Assembly (NCBI RefSeq): GCF_036669915.1
Contig: NC_089314.1
Span: 25,417,220-25,481,219, forward strand
Length of the DNA: 64,000 bases
Origin: Pocillopora verrucosa
Taxonomy: Eukaryota > Cnidaria > Anthozoa > Scleractinia > Pocilloporidae
Direction of reading: 5' to 3'
A model generated the notes under the pieces. The model saw only the letters and a program-made list of their open reading frames with translations, was not told the DNA's origin and made no database searches. The position numbers were made by a program, and so were the translations under genes. This document shows, in pieces, positions 33,497 through 44,992 of the stretch; the first letter of the stretch is position 1; every line of letters starts with the position of its first letter.

Positions 33497-35432
33497 CACT
33501 TCAGTACGAAAAAAAGAACAGCAATGAACAATTATTATCAGAAATGAACAAATATTTTATAGATAAAACATTCATCATTCAGTGCTGTAAATTAAGAACT
33601 GGTTTCTCAAGACATTATGCTATCGTTACTTTGCTTCTTCTTTTTTGATTTAACTTAATTTATGACGGACTTCAGTTAATCGCTTGCAAACGCCATTCCT
33701 AGCTAATGGTCGATGATTAGAAGTTTTTGTTTCATCAAATAAGTCAAGTCTTACATTTCCATCGGCAGGCATTACGTTTCACCCCACAAAAATGAAGATG
33801 ACGATTTTCTTCCCTTTGAAGACTGTTTTTTTACTCTCTGTTCGTTTCTTATAACCTCAAAAATTTCAACAATGATTGTGATAATGATTCCATCTGCACG
33901 CGTCAAGGTTTGAAATTCCTTTGATCTCATGTTCTTGATCTACTTGATAACTATGGCTTTGAAATGTGTGAAATATGAGCGGAAATGGACTGATAGGGAC
34001 GAATATAGCTATCTACTAGTAATACACCATGAAACCAAAACATCATTATTTTGTGTCAGCAGAGAGTACTGTAAATGAGCTTTAAGGGTGGCCCTTTGCT
34101 TGAAACGTCTGCTTTAAATTCAACTTTAACCCCAAAGTGGAAGTCTGCGTTAAGATAGACACATTCCTTGGGGGAGTTCCTTCCGTGCAGGCCCTTCGAG
34201 GCATTACTACTCATATTAACCAGAGCTAACGTTCACCAGTATATTTCTGCACTTCACCAGTCTTTTAATAAAATATCAGATTGCTTTCCAGGTCTCGATA
34301 CAATACCACATCACTTTGGTTGGTTCGCAGCCGACCAATCGTAAGCTGAGCCTCGCAAGACATAAGTTAAGTTTACCACATGCTCAAATGCAGAGTCAAC
34401 AGTCAGTTTTAATTTAGCAATCGGTATATTTTTTTACTCAACATATGATCGCTTGTGTCAGCGCTAGCATGCGCTTCAAATTGACAGCACAATCTGCATG
34501 ACCAGTCAGCGGATACGGATCGATCTTAGGTGCCTCTAATGCGAATGGAATCCATTTCTTAGATATTCAACCCACGCATTTCTTCTTGTGTGATGTTATT
34601 CTAATAAATGAACCACTTTCCATTTGGAACAAAGAGATAATTCTGTTGTGGAAAGGTATCCCAAAGGACTGAGTGAGTAAGAGAGAGAGAGCTAGAGCTT
34701 TAGTGTTCTAGAATGTTTTTATTGAAGGCCTTAAGCGATTACTTAACTATTACAGGGTGCCCTTTCGAAAAAGCTCAGAATGTATTAGTTTTAACTTGTT
34801 TTTAGTGGTAGTTTTATTAACCTGTGCTAACCTATAAAGAGATGATCGAAAAAGCGTGTGGGAGGGGCAAAAACTAGTCGCCTGCCTTTCCCGTTGCCTC
34901 TACTTAGCTTTTAGTTACTGTCTCGGTTGACCAGTTTGCCTGCAGTTGTTGGACACGCATATAGTTCAACTAATGTTGTTAGTGTCATTGCTTACCGAAA
35001 AAGATTAACCTCCTAACGTGAGTTCAATGCAGTTACTTTGTCTTCTGAGCGTAGCTTCTATTTACGTAAAAAACAACATAACTCCAGGAGTAGAGCTACG
35101 TGAGCTTTGTACAGTGTTGGTTCATCTTCTTTTCTTTGCCAGCCTTGTAAAAACCAGTAGAAGTCTCGGTTTATCCTCACATTATTTCATTAGTTTAGGT
35201 ACCAAAGTAGAAATTTTCAGTGATATATTTCGATGCAATGTTCTGTGATTTCGAGTTATATTGTATTGCATGATTTCTCACCAAGCAATATCACAATGTC
35301 ATGTCATGTCGTGTCGTGTCATGTTTATCATGTGGAATTTCAATATGGTTCACTTGGTGCAGTATTTGGACAACCCATTTTGGGCAACAATTAATGATTG
35401 GAAACCATTTTCCATTTGAATTCATGACCCAA

Positions 35433-35602
35433 GGGCGTAGATAGGGGAGGGGGGGCCTGGGGTATCCGTGACCCACTCCCCCTCCCTCATTTGAAAGTAT
35501 TTTTTAAGTAAAACACGGGGTGAAGGTCGACATGACAATCTGGTGAGAACCCCCTGTTACACCGTGTGACCCCCCCTCCTTGAAAAATCCTAGTTACGCC
35601 CC
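35433..35602. mobile_element. G/C-rich-ended inverted-repeat element
   Basis: The left end GGGCGTAGATAGGGGAGGGG and the right end (complement of GGGGCGTAACTAGGATTTTT) are opposed and related, around a non-coding interior of about 125 bp with C-runs. This end sequence is common to short elements in many invertebrates, to my recollection. It lies about 30 bp from the end of PRRT-like copy 2. Confidence 0.5.
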
Positions 35603-35631
35603 CGTATACGCTCAAATGAGAGTACTGCATT

Positions 35632-36609
35632 CTATTGTGGTTTAATTCTTGAGGACAAATTCACTCCCTCGGTCCCACTCACAGCGTTGTCTTTCTTGTT
35701 TCCCCCTTCCCTTTGCATCACACTGTAGGCTATCGTGCCTGCCATGGCAAGCTCAACGAGGCGAAAGCCCGATTGAAAAGCTAGCCAGGGCCAAGGAGAG
35801 GGATGAACGACTTTGCTGTACAAACCGTATACGCCCACCATGGAATAGAAATTCAACGCACAAACAGCAATTCCCAGGATGCTCGTGCCAATGGTTATCT
35901 TAGCCACTTTAGTTGTGCCAGACTTTACTTTCTTGTTTCGCAGTCGCTCGTTTTTCTCAATCGAATTCAGTTGCTCGTGAACGTTTTCCACTCGCCTGAT
36001 AACTTTGCATCCGCTGTAGATGAAGCTACCAGAAAGCAGTAAGCCCCAGAGAATGAAGAAAGACTGGCACACGATCAACAGGGGGTCCAGTTCTGGCTTC
36101 ATGGAGGCGGAGGTCTCTGCGACCAATACAATGATGAAGTGGATCACAATGACAACAGAGATAAATTTCACATTCTGCAGCTTGTTTGGACCAACTTTCA
36201 GCTTAGTAACCTCCAGAAAAGCCAGATGTATCAAACAAAACGAGGAAGTTAGACATGGAAAAGCGATTCCAAAGAGAAGTAGTGTCATCCACTGTGGATC
36301 CTGCACGCCATTTTCTCTAGATTCGTACGGATCTAACAATAAATACACGGATCTGGTTAATCCGAGCACAAGGAGCATCACGTTTATGGCCACAAACAAT
36401 GGCTTGCGAGCGAATCCTCTCCTATGATTCACCATCACTATGGCAACGAAGGAATGAACGGCCACCAAGCCAAACAAGATACCGAACCCAACCCAGTGTA
36501 GCTCCCATGCCAAGCCCCAAATTTTCTTCGCAATTGGCCAATCAGGGCCCGGTTCGGCTACGGCTGCAGTTGTCGGCTGTTCAACGGATTTACTTGCAAA
36601 ATTCGACAT
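35632..36609 (-). CDS. PRRT3/PRRT4-like seven-pass membrane protein, copy 2
   Basis: The frame gives 325 residues from MSNFASKSVEQ to SRIKPQ. An upstream in-frame ATG at 36633 lies before a TTTGATTTGCAG acceptor (AG at 36623-36624), so it is intronic. The ATG at 36609 is preferred and lines up with MSNST of copy 1. The seven hydrophobic segments and motifs are as in copy 1 (EPGPDWPIAKKIWGLAW, YLLLDPYESRENG, AETSASMKPELDPLLIVC, SKVVHPSPWPWLAFQS), and it is the closest paralogue of that copy. The loop between segments 5 and 6 is more basic (KNERLRNKKVKSGTTK) and the carboxyl tail is shorter and unrelated. The close match with different tails suggests a fairly recent tandem duplication. Confidence 0.75.
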   Translation of the reverse strand: MSNFASKSVEQPTTAAVAEPGPDWPIAKKIWGLAWELHWVGFGILFGLVAVHSFVAIVMVNHRRGFARKPLFVAINVMLLVLGLTRSVYLLLDPYESRENGVQDPQWMTLLLFGIAFPCLTSSFCLIHLAFLEVTKLKVGPNKLQNVKFISVVIVIHFIIVLVAETSASMKPELDPLLIVCQSFFILWGLLLSGSFIYSGCKVIRRVENVHEQLNSIEKNERLRNKKVKSGTTKVAKITIGTSILGIAVCALNFYSMVGVYGLYSKVVHPSPWPWLAFQSGFRLVELAMAGTIAYSVMQREGGNKKDNAVSGTEGVNLSSRIKPQ

Positions 36610-36659
36610 TAGTGATAAAGGTCTGCAAATCAAACATAAGAATGCTCATTTCTTTAATG

Positions 36660-39600
36660 TGTATTTCCATCGCGGGTAAAGCACGTTCTGAATGGTGTTT
36701 GTTTCCTGAGGACGAATTTACTTTTGATAGCGATTTCCATCACGATTACTTTATGAAATGATAGACAAAACTTTGTTCTGCATTTCATTTTCTATTTAAC
36801 ATAAGTTAAAATTTCTCAATTAAAAAGGCAATCTTTCTATGATTTTTTAAATCATTCGGAGACAGTCAAGATACATGGAGAAGAAGGAGGTAAGAGATAG
36901 AAATGATAGTGGTGCTGATGGAAAATCAATAAAACTACACAAATAAGGCAATAAACACGGAAATGGACACAATTCATAATCCTAGTTTGAATATCGTCCA
37001 TTACGGGTTAATTAGTATGCATTCTATCTCAGTTTTTTGATGCGTTTCCGCTATTCTTTGATGCGCTCGTTTTTTTCAGTTAACAGGAACTATACAAACA
37101 AGACACTGGACGAGAAAGTGTTATTCTAATAATGTGAGGTTTTAAACTCGATGCAAATTGACGATAGAAATTAATTGACCATGAGCATATCTCGAATTGC
37201 TTTACATTTATGTGAACGAGGCTGGACAAATGTGAATAAGTCTTCAAATGCAGGCCTGTGTTATGCAGATAAGGAAAAATTTTCCGTATACTAATTTGGG
37301 CCTCACGAAAAGTGATAAAAATGCCAACTTAGGAAACCACCCTTAACCTTATCTATCTCACCTCCTTGTTTCCTACTGGTGTTTTCGACTTGAACGCTTT
37401 CGAAAGGTCCTCCTCATCAACGATTGATTAAAATAGCGTCTAAGAGCAATATTTATTTGCCAAAAAGGATGAATGACGTCGTGGGCGGAATACATTCACA
37501 GCGTTAAAACTTGGGAAACTGTAATTTAGAGTTTGGATTGACATTTTCATTGGTGTCCACGAGGTGAAACTGACTATGACGGAAATGACTAATGATGAAA
37601 ACGTAATTATAACACCACAGGTGTCATATATGATCGACGTTTCATGCGCTTTGCCAAAACTACATATTTAAAGTGTGGGTTCGCATTTTGAAGTTAAAAG
37701 TTACTTTGAAGAATGCAGCCCGAGAGATATCAACGCCCTTCGTCAGTGTTTGTGCCTTAAAATGTAGGCCAGCTAGAACCACGAGGAAAAGGAACTTTAC
37801 CGAGATGAACGGCACTTCATTTTTTTTTTCCTCTTCACGCTATTTGCATAAACATAAGATAAGCTCATATCACACACACACTTGGCTTATAAATCATGTT
37901 TTCATGTCTTCAGTTTTCGCTCTCAACTTCTTTCTTTTAAAATATATGAGCATCTAAAGCTTATAATTTCTTAACTTACGGCTCAGTATTGAAGATCATC
38001 CATTCAAAATTTTCAATTAATTCGTGCTTGACAAAGAACGTCAGCAACATAACTTTAATTTCCCTTAACAAACAACTCATGTTTCATTCAACAACTACCT
38101 CTAACACCGCCAAATGACTCTCGAATGACAAATTTCTGCTTTTGAGACTACCTTCTTTATTTTCAAATCTTATCTGAAAATGATGACTTAATGGAACTTT
38201 AACCAATCCCGCGTAAATTTCTAATTTTGTGATGGAATTTTCGGAGTCACTTTTTAATAAAAGAGATGACGAATGTGGAATATCAATTAAGTAGTTCTTA
38301 CGTTCTCAAGGTGGCTGTCACCGTAAGTTTTTCAATTGTCTAATCAACTTTCCAATCACTTCATAAAAATCAACCCACGCTTAGGCTTTCAATAAAGTGT
38401 GACAAAAGCTTTAAACAACAAATCCCCAAGTTCACTCTTATACCTCAAGCTAGCAAAAGTTTTATTGACAAGAAAATTGAAATTAAACTGTGTTTTAAGT
38501 TTCGAAAAAAAAAAAGAAAATTCAAATCAATTACAGATGTGATACACTTTTAATTTACTTTATTCGTTGTCAGCACGTACGTGTGCTATACTTTATGAAT
38601 ACCTTTAATAATTAATACTTGAAAACTGAGAAAAGATAGGGGTATTTTTAATTAAAAAGGGATACAAATCTAGAAACCAAACTCATCCGTTATTTCGATT
38701 CTTTAGGGAAACATTTTTGAACGAAAGAATATGACATCTAAAATGGAGAAAGACCGTCGGTCTCGTGATCGTTATCAGTGCCAAAAGAGCTATCCTGAAA
38801 AATCTGTGAAGAATATTGGCAAACAAGCTAAAAGAAGCAGGGATCATAAAAAAAGCTTCAAATTAGCTTAAACACCCACTTGAAAAGACCTCAGGGTAGT
38901 ATTCAGCAGAGTTTGTGAATTAAAAGTGAAATAGAATAAGAATTGATTGCATGAGTGTGGGCTGTCCACATAAAGCTGAATCCGTCGAAGGAAAGTGTTT
39001 TGAGATGAAGGCGCAGCGCATGAAAGAATTGACTCTAATAATCGATTAAAAGTGTTATCAGAAATCGATCTGCTTAAATCCTTTTTCTGATAACTCTCAT
39101 GATGTGTGATTTATTCTGAAAGTAAGACAAATGGTAATCAGGTATCGTTTGAAGATTCAGTTCCATATTTAGAACAAAACCGTTTTCAAAAAAATCATAT
39201 CTAATTTTCGAACTAATTGTTACTTGATATTGGTATAAAATGCGCATAAGTTCAAAAAGAATCTGGAAAATTGGATGCCTTCATTTTTAAATATTCTGGT
39301 ATGTTTCAAAACTTCAAGACTTCCTTTTTTTAGTTCAGTAGGTTGAATGAAGTTCGGCTCGGCTCTTAGGCATTGGGGTGGTGCGATCGGTTTCAATCGG
39401 CGTTCTCTCGTTAAGCTGAGGAATAAAAGGAAAATTTGATTGGCAGATTTTGTTGTTAGTTATCTGAAGTTAGTGCAACTAAATTATTGGAGTTTGAAGT
39501 CACTGCCATGCTACAGTCAAGTAACCTAAGGATCAAATTCATTTCAGTTCGGTATTGGGGTAACACAATGTTTGTAAAGGGCTCAAGACTTCAGCCGATA

Positions 39601-41285
39601 GTTCAAAGCGGTGATATTACCGTCACCGTGTCATGGTCCAAGGAATAAAGAGAGGGAATTAGGTGATAACAAGCTATAAAAAATACGATCAATACATACA
39701 CAGGTTCTCGTGTAATGGAATATTTCCGTATCGTCAGTCTAAGTTTGAAAACGTGCGCTAAATAGGACAAAAAAGGGCTCTAACACCCAAAGAATATCAC
39801 ACCGCAAAAAAGAATCGATCATTATTTAGATAAATTCTTCTTGTAGCCTTTGTTTTCACTTTATAAATGATTCAGAGATTGCTACATTAATAAAACTGTT
39901 GGAGTCGGCATTTCGTCAATTTTTGTGCATGCATGATTTCGCTAATTTGCACTCACCAGCAGTGCGGCATACCAAGTCATCTTCATGTTACACTTCTACT
40001 CACCTGTTGCAAATCGGTGCGACTGTTGCTTAATCTAAAATGAATATCCAATTGCATGGTTCATGATATAATTTAAGTCAGTTTTGACTACTTCTTTCAG
40101 GAAACGGTTTAAACAGTTTTATTGATAAATCACAGCTGCTGATAGTAACAACTATTTTTGGTGAGAGGAAGCAATCATTCGTCCTCATCATATTGGCGTG
40201 GCCGGAGCAGTAACAGATTTATGAACCCCTTATGAATAACGAGTGAGCAGCCTTCCTCAAAAATCAAGATCTTATTTCAGGCAAAATCGCCTTTTTAAAA
40301 TTAATTTGGATAACATGATGAGGAAAATGGCCAAAGATAGTCTGTTCACCACAGGAAAATGCCATCCGGTGTCGTCAAAAACCCACGCGAACAAATATAA
40401 ACTTGTCTTCATCACAATGACGCGATAAATCATGTTTGTATAAGCTTGGTTTATCGTTGAAAACTTGTCAAAAAAGGCTAATACACCTTTGATAAGTATC
40501 TTTTTTGAGATACTGATCTAAATCTGAACTGGGATTTAACACGCAAAAAAAAACCAACGTTAGGGTTCGCCAATTTTAACATAATAGTTTCTCGGCTTTG
40601 AGGTTGTCCAAATACAAAACAACTAACGTTTATTTTTCTCTCTGAAAGATGCTGACGTCTCTTTCGCATCATTGGTTCAAGCTTGAATAAAGTTCTTTTC
40701 ACCTACTCTATATTGCGTTTTAAAAACTGACGTGATCTAATCCTGCATCCTAAACTTCGTTGCGTTTTTGCTCTTACCGAGAAGAACAGGATCAGCATAG
40801 CCAAGTTGTTTTCTTTGATCCGAATTCCTTTTTTACAGTCGCACTTAATAACAGTGAACATTTAGCTTACATTTGATACAAGGACTGAACACGAGGTAAG
40901 TAATGACATCTTCCGAAGTAACTTGAAGAAATGTTATGTTATACTGATTGATAACACTTACCACCGTATTCAAGTTAGTTTCTTCAAAAGGAGCTCGTGG
41001 ATTAAAGGAAAGAAATTAGGTGGGAAAAGAGAATGTGTTCTTTGTAAAACAGAAAAGAATCGACTTAAGGATGCAAGAGCCCAAGAGAGTTCCAATCTCC
41101 ACCTCCTCTGAACTTGGCATTCGATATACTTATCGTGCGATCAATTTCTTTCTTCCGGATAAAGCCTAGTCTTCGGTGTGGTCGTGAACATCACTTAATT
41201 GCAACAGGACAACTTTCTGATATATTAGGAGATGAATCATCGAAACGAAAAAGAGATAAGAGTTTGGATAAAACTTTGTAGACTC
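36660..41285. other. Intergenic, no gene recognised
   Basis: About 4.6 kb of AT-rich DNA. Small frames (for example 37673-37957 and 40243-40428) show no family content or conserved composition. Nothing else is supported. Confidence 0.4.
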
Positions 41286-41296
41286 AGTTACGGCTG

Positions 41297-41305
41297 ATGA
41301 ATAAA

Positions 41306-41350
<45 letters not shown>

Positions 41351-41557
41351 TAAAGCAGGTAATTTAGTGTTAACAACTGGGTTGAAAACGTAAATTAGCC
41401 ACCGTAAAGGGTAAAAAAGCTGACGTTTCGAGCGTTAGCCCTTCGTCAGAGCGAAGATCATCGCTCTGACGAAGGGCTAACGCTCGAAACGTTAGCTTTT
41501 TTACCCTTTACGGTGGCTAATTTACGTTTTCAACCCAGTTGTTAACACTAAATTATT
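41297..41557. mobile_element. Palindromic retroelement-like insertion with 11-bp target duplication
   Basis: Arms 41360-41454 and 41461-41555 are inverted copies over 95 bp with one mismatch, separated by six bases. The whole insertion, with a 63-bp leader on the left, is flanked by the direct repeat AGTTACGGCTG at 41286-41296 and 41558-41568. Each arm matches the insertion at 20960-21073. The shape suggests a retroelement fragment copied twice in opposite directions during one insertion. Confidence 0.75.
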
Positions 41558-41569
41558 AGTTACGGCTGC

Positions 41570-43240
41570 TCGACGATGAAAACTAAAAACGAGTGTATTT
41601 AGTCGCTCTCACTCAAACCTCCTTTCTGAAGATCTCTATCTCCATTGTTGATTCAATTTTTTAAAAAAAAAAAAGGGAATAATTTCCCAGCTTCTGTAGT
41701 CTGTGCAACACCATTTTGCTTAATAATTTCATGATAATTTCGTATTCCAATGCACTAATTTGTTCTTGCCGAAGATAGTAACTAAAGCTTTCTTGAATTT
41801 GCAAAATATATTTCGACTGATAGATTGAAATTTTGTTTTTTTGTTTGTATTATACATATTCTAATAGTGCGAGCGATTTTAAGTGCGGCGTTACTTACCA
41901 GTGAATTCAACTTTTCTTGAAAACTTTCTCGTTCCTGAATGGACACTGTGTGATAACTAACTGATCCTTACCGCTAGTTGTAATAAAAGATGAATGATTA
42001 TGGAGAAAATTTCAGTGTTCTTGCGGACGATCCAATAATATTGTCGGGACGCGATTACAATTGGAAATTATCCAGAGCTTCTGTTTTAAATTATGTCCAA
42101 AATATGGTCCTGATTGTTCTCAAAAATGAAACATCGCCAACGAAAGGACACGTTTTTCTTGCCAGTGTAATTCAACATGCGAGGGTTCACTTGGGTGTGT
42201 TTTGTTGCCAAGAAGGGTGAAAAAAAAATAACAACGTCAGGTAAATTTGACAAAAGATTTGAGAGACTGTGCAAAGCTAACCAATGACGTTATTTGGTGG
42301 AAAATGTCAAAACAGAAGGCTTCCTGACGCATGTTAATTGGTCTGTCGCTGAAACAACAGGAACTTAAAGATATTAAATAGTAAGAATAACGTAGTCTGA
42401 ATATGATTGACACTAAGCTTCTAAAGAAGCTAAGCACTGCAATTAGAACATATACAAACGACTGAAAATGTACAGAGAAGCAATTTATGGCGGCTTAAGA
42501 TCCTCAACGTATGGCTATCAATAAGTCTGGTTAAGACGTAACTGCAAATGAAAGTACATTTAATAACTTTGATTTGCATATCTCTTAATCCTACCACTCG
42601 TGTTTGCAACTGAAGAAATTGGTTTTAACATGTACACTGCTGTCAATAAACTTAATCAGTTGGAACGTAACTGCAAATACACAATCAATCTAATTTATTA
42701 TCTTTTAATCTTTGCAGTCCGTTTTGTAATTTACCAACATCGAAATAGGAAAATGTTTTTGTAGCTGAAGAGACTTAAAACAAGCTGAAAAGAGTTTTTC
42801 AAATGCATTTGCCGTTTTGTAACAGCTCTTACTTTTACGAGGAAACTCCTTGAAGGGTTGTTGAAATATAAATGATTGACGTACAGGAATAAAACCTAAT
42901 TAATTCACAGAGTACATTATTGAAGAAAAGGGCTGGCGGTCAGAAAAAGGATTTTCACTGCCTTCAAGCAAGCAGGGAAAAGGCAGGTGGCTAATTTAAA
43001 CGCGCAGTTTCCTTGGAAAAGTCTTCCAAATAAAACAACGGCAATGGACGTTGCTTTTGCTGAAAAAAGCTTTCATCAGCACCATTTCCATTTCTCACCG
43101 CTAATAACTCAGATAAGACTGAAATTCAGAGAATGCAAGTAGTCAGAATTCACTAGGCCGAAGGCACAAACTGATGACATATACTGGGGAGGAGTTGTAA
43201 CAATCAAGTCGGAGGGAGTTGCTCAACGCTTTGCCTCGTC
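41570..43240. other. Intergenic, no gene recognised
   Basis: AT-rich DNA with small frames only (41990-42220, 42237-42437). None has recognisable motifs. Confidence 0.4.
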
Positions 43241-43246
43241 CTTCAG

Positions 43247-43656
43247 CCTGGTTCACACGTACGATGCAAATGCAAACGCATATGCGAATGCAAGGATTTT
43301 ACACGTGTGAACTACTCCAACGTAAATGAAAATGGAATGAAAAACTTTTCATTTTCCTGAGCTTGCGTTTGCGTTTGCTTCCCCTACGTATGAACCGAGC
43401 CAACGCAAATGCAATTGGGAACGCAAGGCGAAAAACACAAGTTCCATCAGTGTATGCCATCACGGCACAATTCGAAAAAAGATGACGTCGACGTCTTCAG
43501 CCATTACGGAAGAAAAACTTGGGAGAGCGTAAGAAAATTTTCTGTGTCGGTCATCCACGGCGCTGGCGCATCTCACTTTCCTTGCGTTTGCGTTGGACGC
43601 ATGAACTCGCTTAAATTTGCATTTTCGTTTGCATTTACATCGCCGTGTGAACCAGG
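43247..43656. mobile_element. MITE-like element with GGTTCACACG ends
   Basis: The left end CCTGGTTCACACG at 43247-43259 is the exact inverted copy of 43644-43656, and similarity continues inwards through ATGCAAATGCAAACG-type repeats. The interior carries further copies of the GCAAATGCAAACGC motif on both strands, giving a fold-back structure of about 410 bp. No autonomous coding sequence is present. Confidence 0.65.
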
Positions 43657-44383
43657 GGAATGGACCAAAATATTCAAATGAACGCCTTGGGTACCAGCAG
43701 GCAAGAGAAGGCTACGAAAACCACGTGAGACGTGACGAAGGATCATTAAAGGAGAGCCTTGAGAGTGGAGGCTGAGAACTTGGACTGAGGCAGCCATGGC
43801 GGCAGAAGATAGAGCAGTCAGGAGAGTGGAAGGGAGAGGCACTGTTCTCCAAAAGGGGAGTAAGGAAACATGATGATAATATGAATAATTCAGTTTGCTT
43901 ATAGAGCCTCATCAAGAAAGTCTCTTTAATTATGCTAAACATGGCAATTATCCGGGTCCTCCTTCCTTAATACGTGTAATGATAATCTGAAATTTGTAAC
44001 CAACGTATTTCAAAGGTGGCTTGAGGTATTGAAGATATTATGATACGTTAAAGCGGTATATGCAGTTATTCATACTCTTTTGAATCTTTGCTCTATGTAA
44101 TTTGATGATCGTATCATTCTAGGGACTGCCGCTCTGTCTTGTCTTCACTAGATTTGATACTTTATCTATTTTCTTTCTATAATCAGCTATACGTCGCGAT
44201 TTTGGAATATCCCGAAAGATTTGTGACTTTTAATTAAGTAGCAGTGACGAATTCTTCTTCAAATATGAACGCCGTTCCTTGAAGCATCATGGAAGATTTA
44301 CTGCTAACAATATACACCAAACCGCCCCAATAATTCGGTGTGGTAGTGTAGCCTCCTTATCGTGAGGTACTTGGTTAAAATTT

Positions 44384-44517
44384 CTGCACAGCCCCATGCT
44401 CTTGTAGAACATAGCTGCTGTCCCAACGGCAATCTTTTGTTTTCGCCTTTGTTATCTTTATCCAAGAACCACTTGAATAATGAAATATAGGACTATAGAT
44501 GAAAATCTTGCCACTTG
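44384..44517. mobile_element. Family A inverted-repeat element, degenerate copy
   Basis: The left part TTTCTGCACAGCCCCATGCT and the interior blocks (CAACGGCAATCTTTTGTTTT, TATCCAAGAACC) match the element at 295-431. The right arm is decayed. Confidence 0.5.
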
Positions 44518-44916
44518 TGCTCTCAAATACGATTATCGAAAGGGATAAAATTCAGTCTACATTTAAGTAACTGAGCAGAAGCCAAAATGCATAATTTATA
44601 CTGCATGCACGAATTTAATTTACTAAGTAAACTTAAGCAGGTTTTGCCCAAACATATAAACGGACCAGTGGTTCTCTGTAACACATTGAGATGGAGGAGA
44701 GAAAACTGTATATGATTTTTCATGTGTTTTATGCTGAATTATTTGGTCCAAAATAACTCATTAGGATCCAACTTGTGAATTCATCGACCACCAGCAGTGA
44801 TCACGCGAAGAAAGATAATTGTTTATCAAAAGAAGGCGTGATAAATTCACCCTTCGGCTAACCTCACGGAAAATGAAACATGCACCTGACAAATTAAAAC
44901 GCTTGCTTTCATAACT

Positions 44917-44992
44917 GTAACAAGCCCACAGAATAATCGTTCTTTGTATCTTTCGTAACAAGCCCACAGAATAATCGTTCTTTGTATCTTTC
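44917..44992. repeat. Perfect 38-bp tandem duplication
   Basis: Units 44917-44954 and 44955-44992 are identical, beginning GTAACAAGCCCACAGAATAA. Identity implies a recent event. Confidence 0.9.

Larger units (their letters stand above)
30130..35430. other. Intergenic between PRRT-like copies 1 and 2
   Basis: Apart from the leader exon candidate and the charged frame listed separately, this stretch holds AT-rich DNA and a short ATGTC/GTGTC microsatellite at 35297-35325. No gene is recognised. Confidence 0.4.

Noticed and set aside
35291-35330. ATGTC/GTGTC repeats as a possible CRISPR or tandem array
   Set aside because: This is a short microsatellite in a eukaryotic genome with no spacers.
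36610-36633. Upstream in-frame ATG of PRRT-like copy 2
   Set aside because: It lies upstream of a strong splice acceptor, and the downstream ATG aligns with copy 1.
36399-36761. Frames opposite PRRT-like copies (also 29529-29738, 35649-36427)
   Set aside because: These are antisense shadows of the membrane-protein coding regions.
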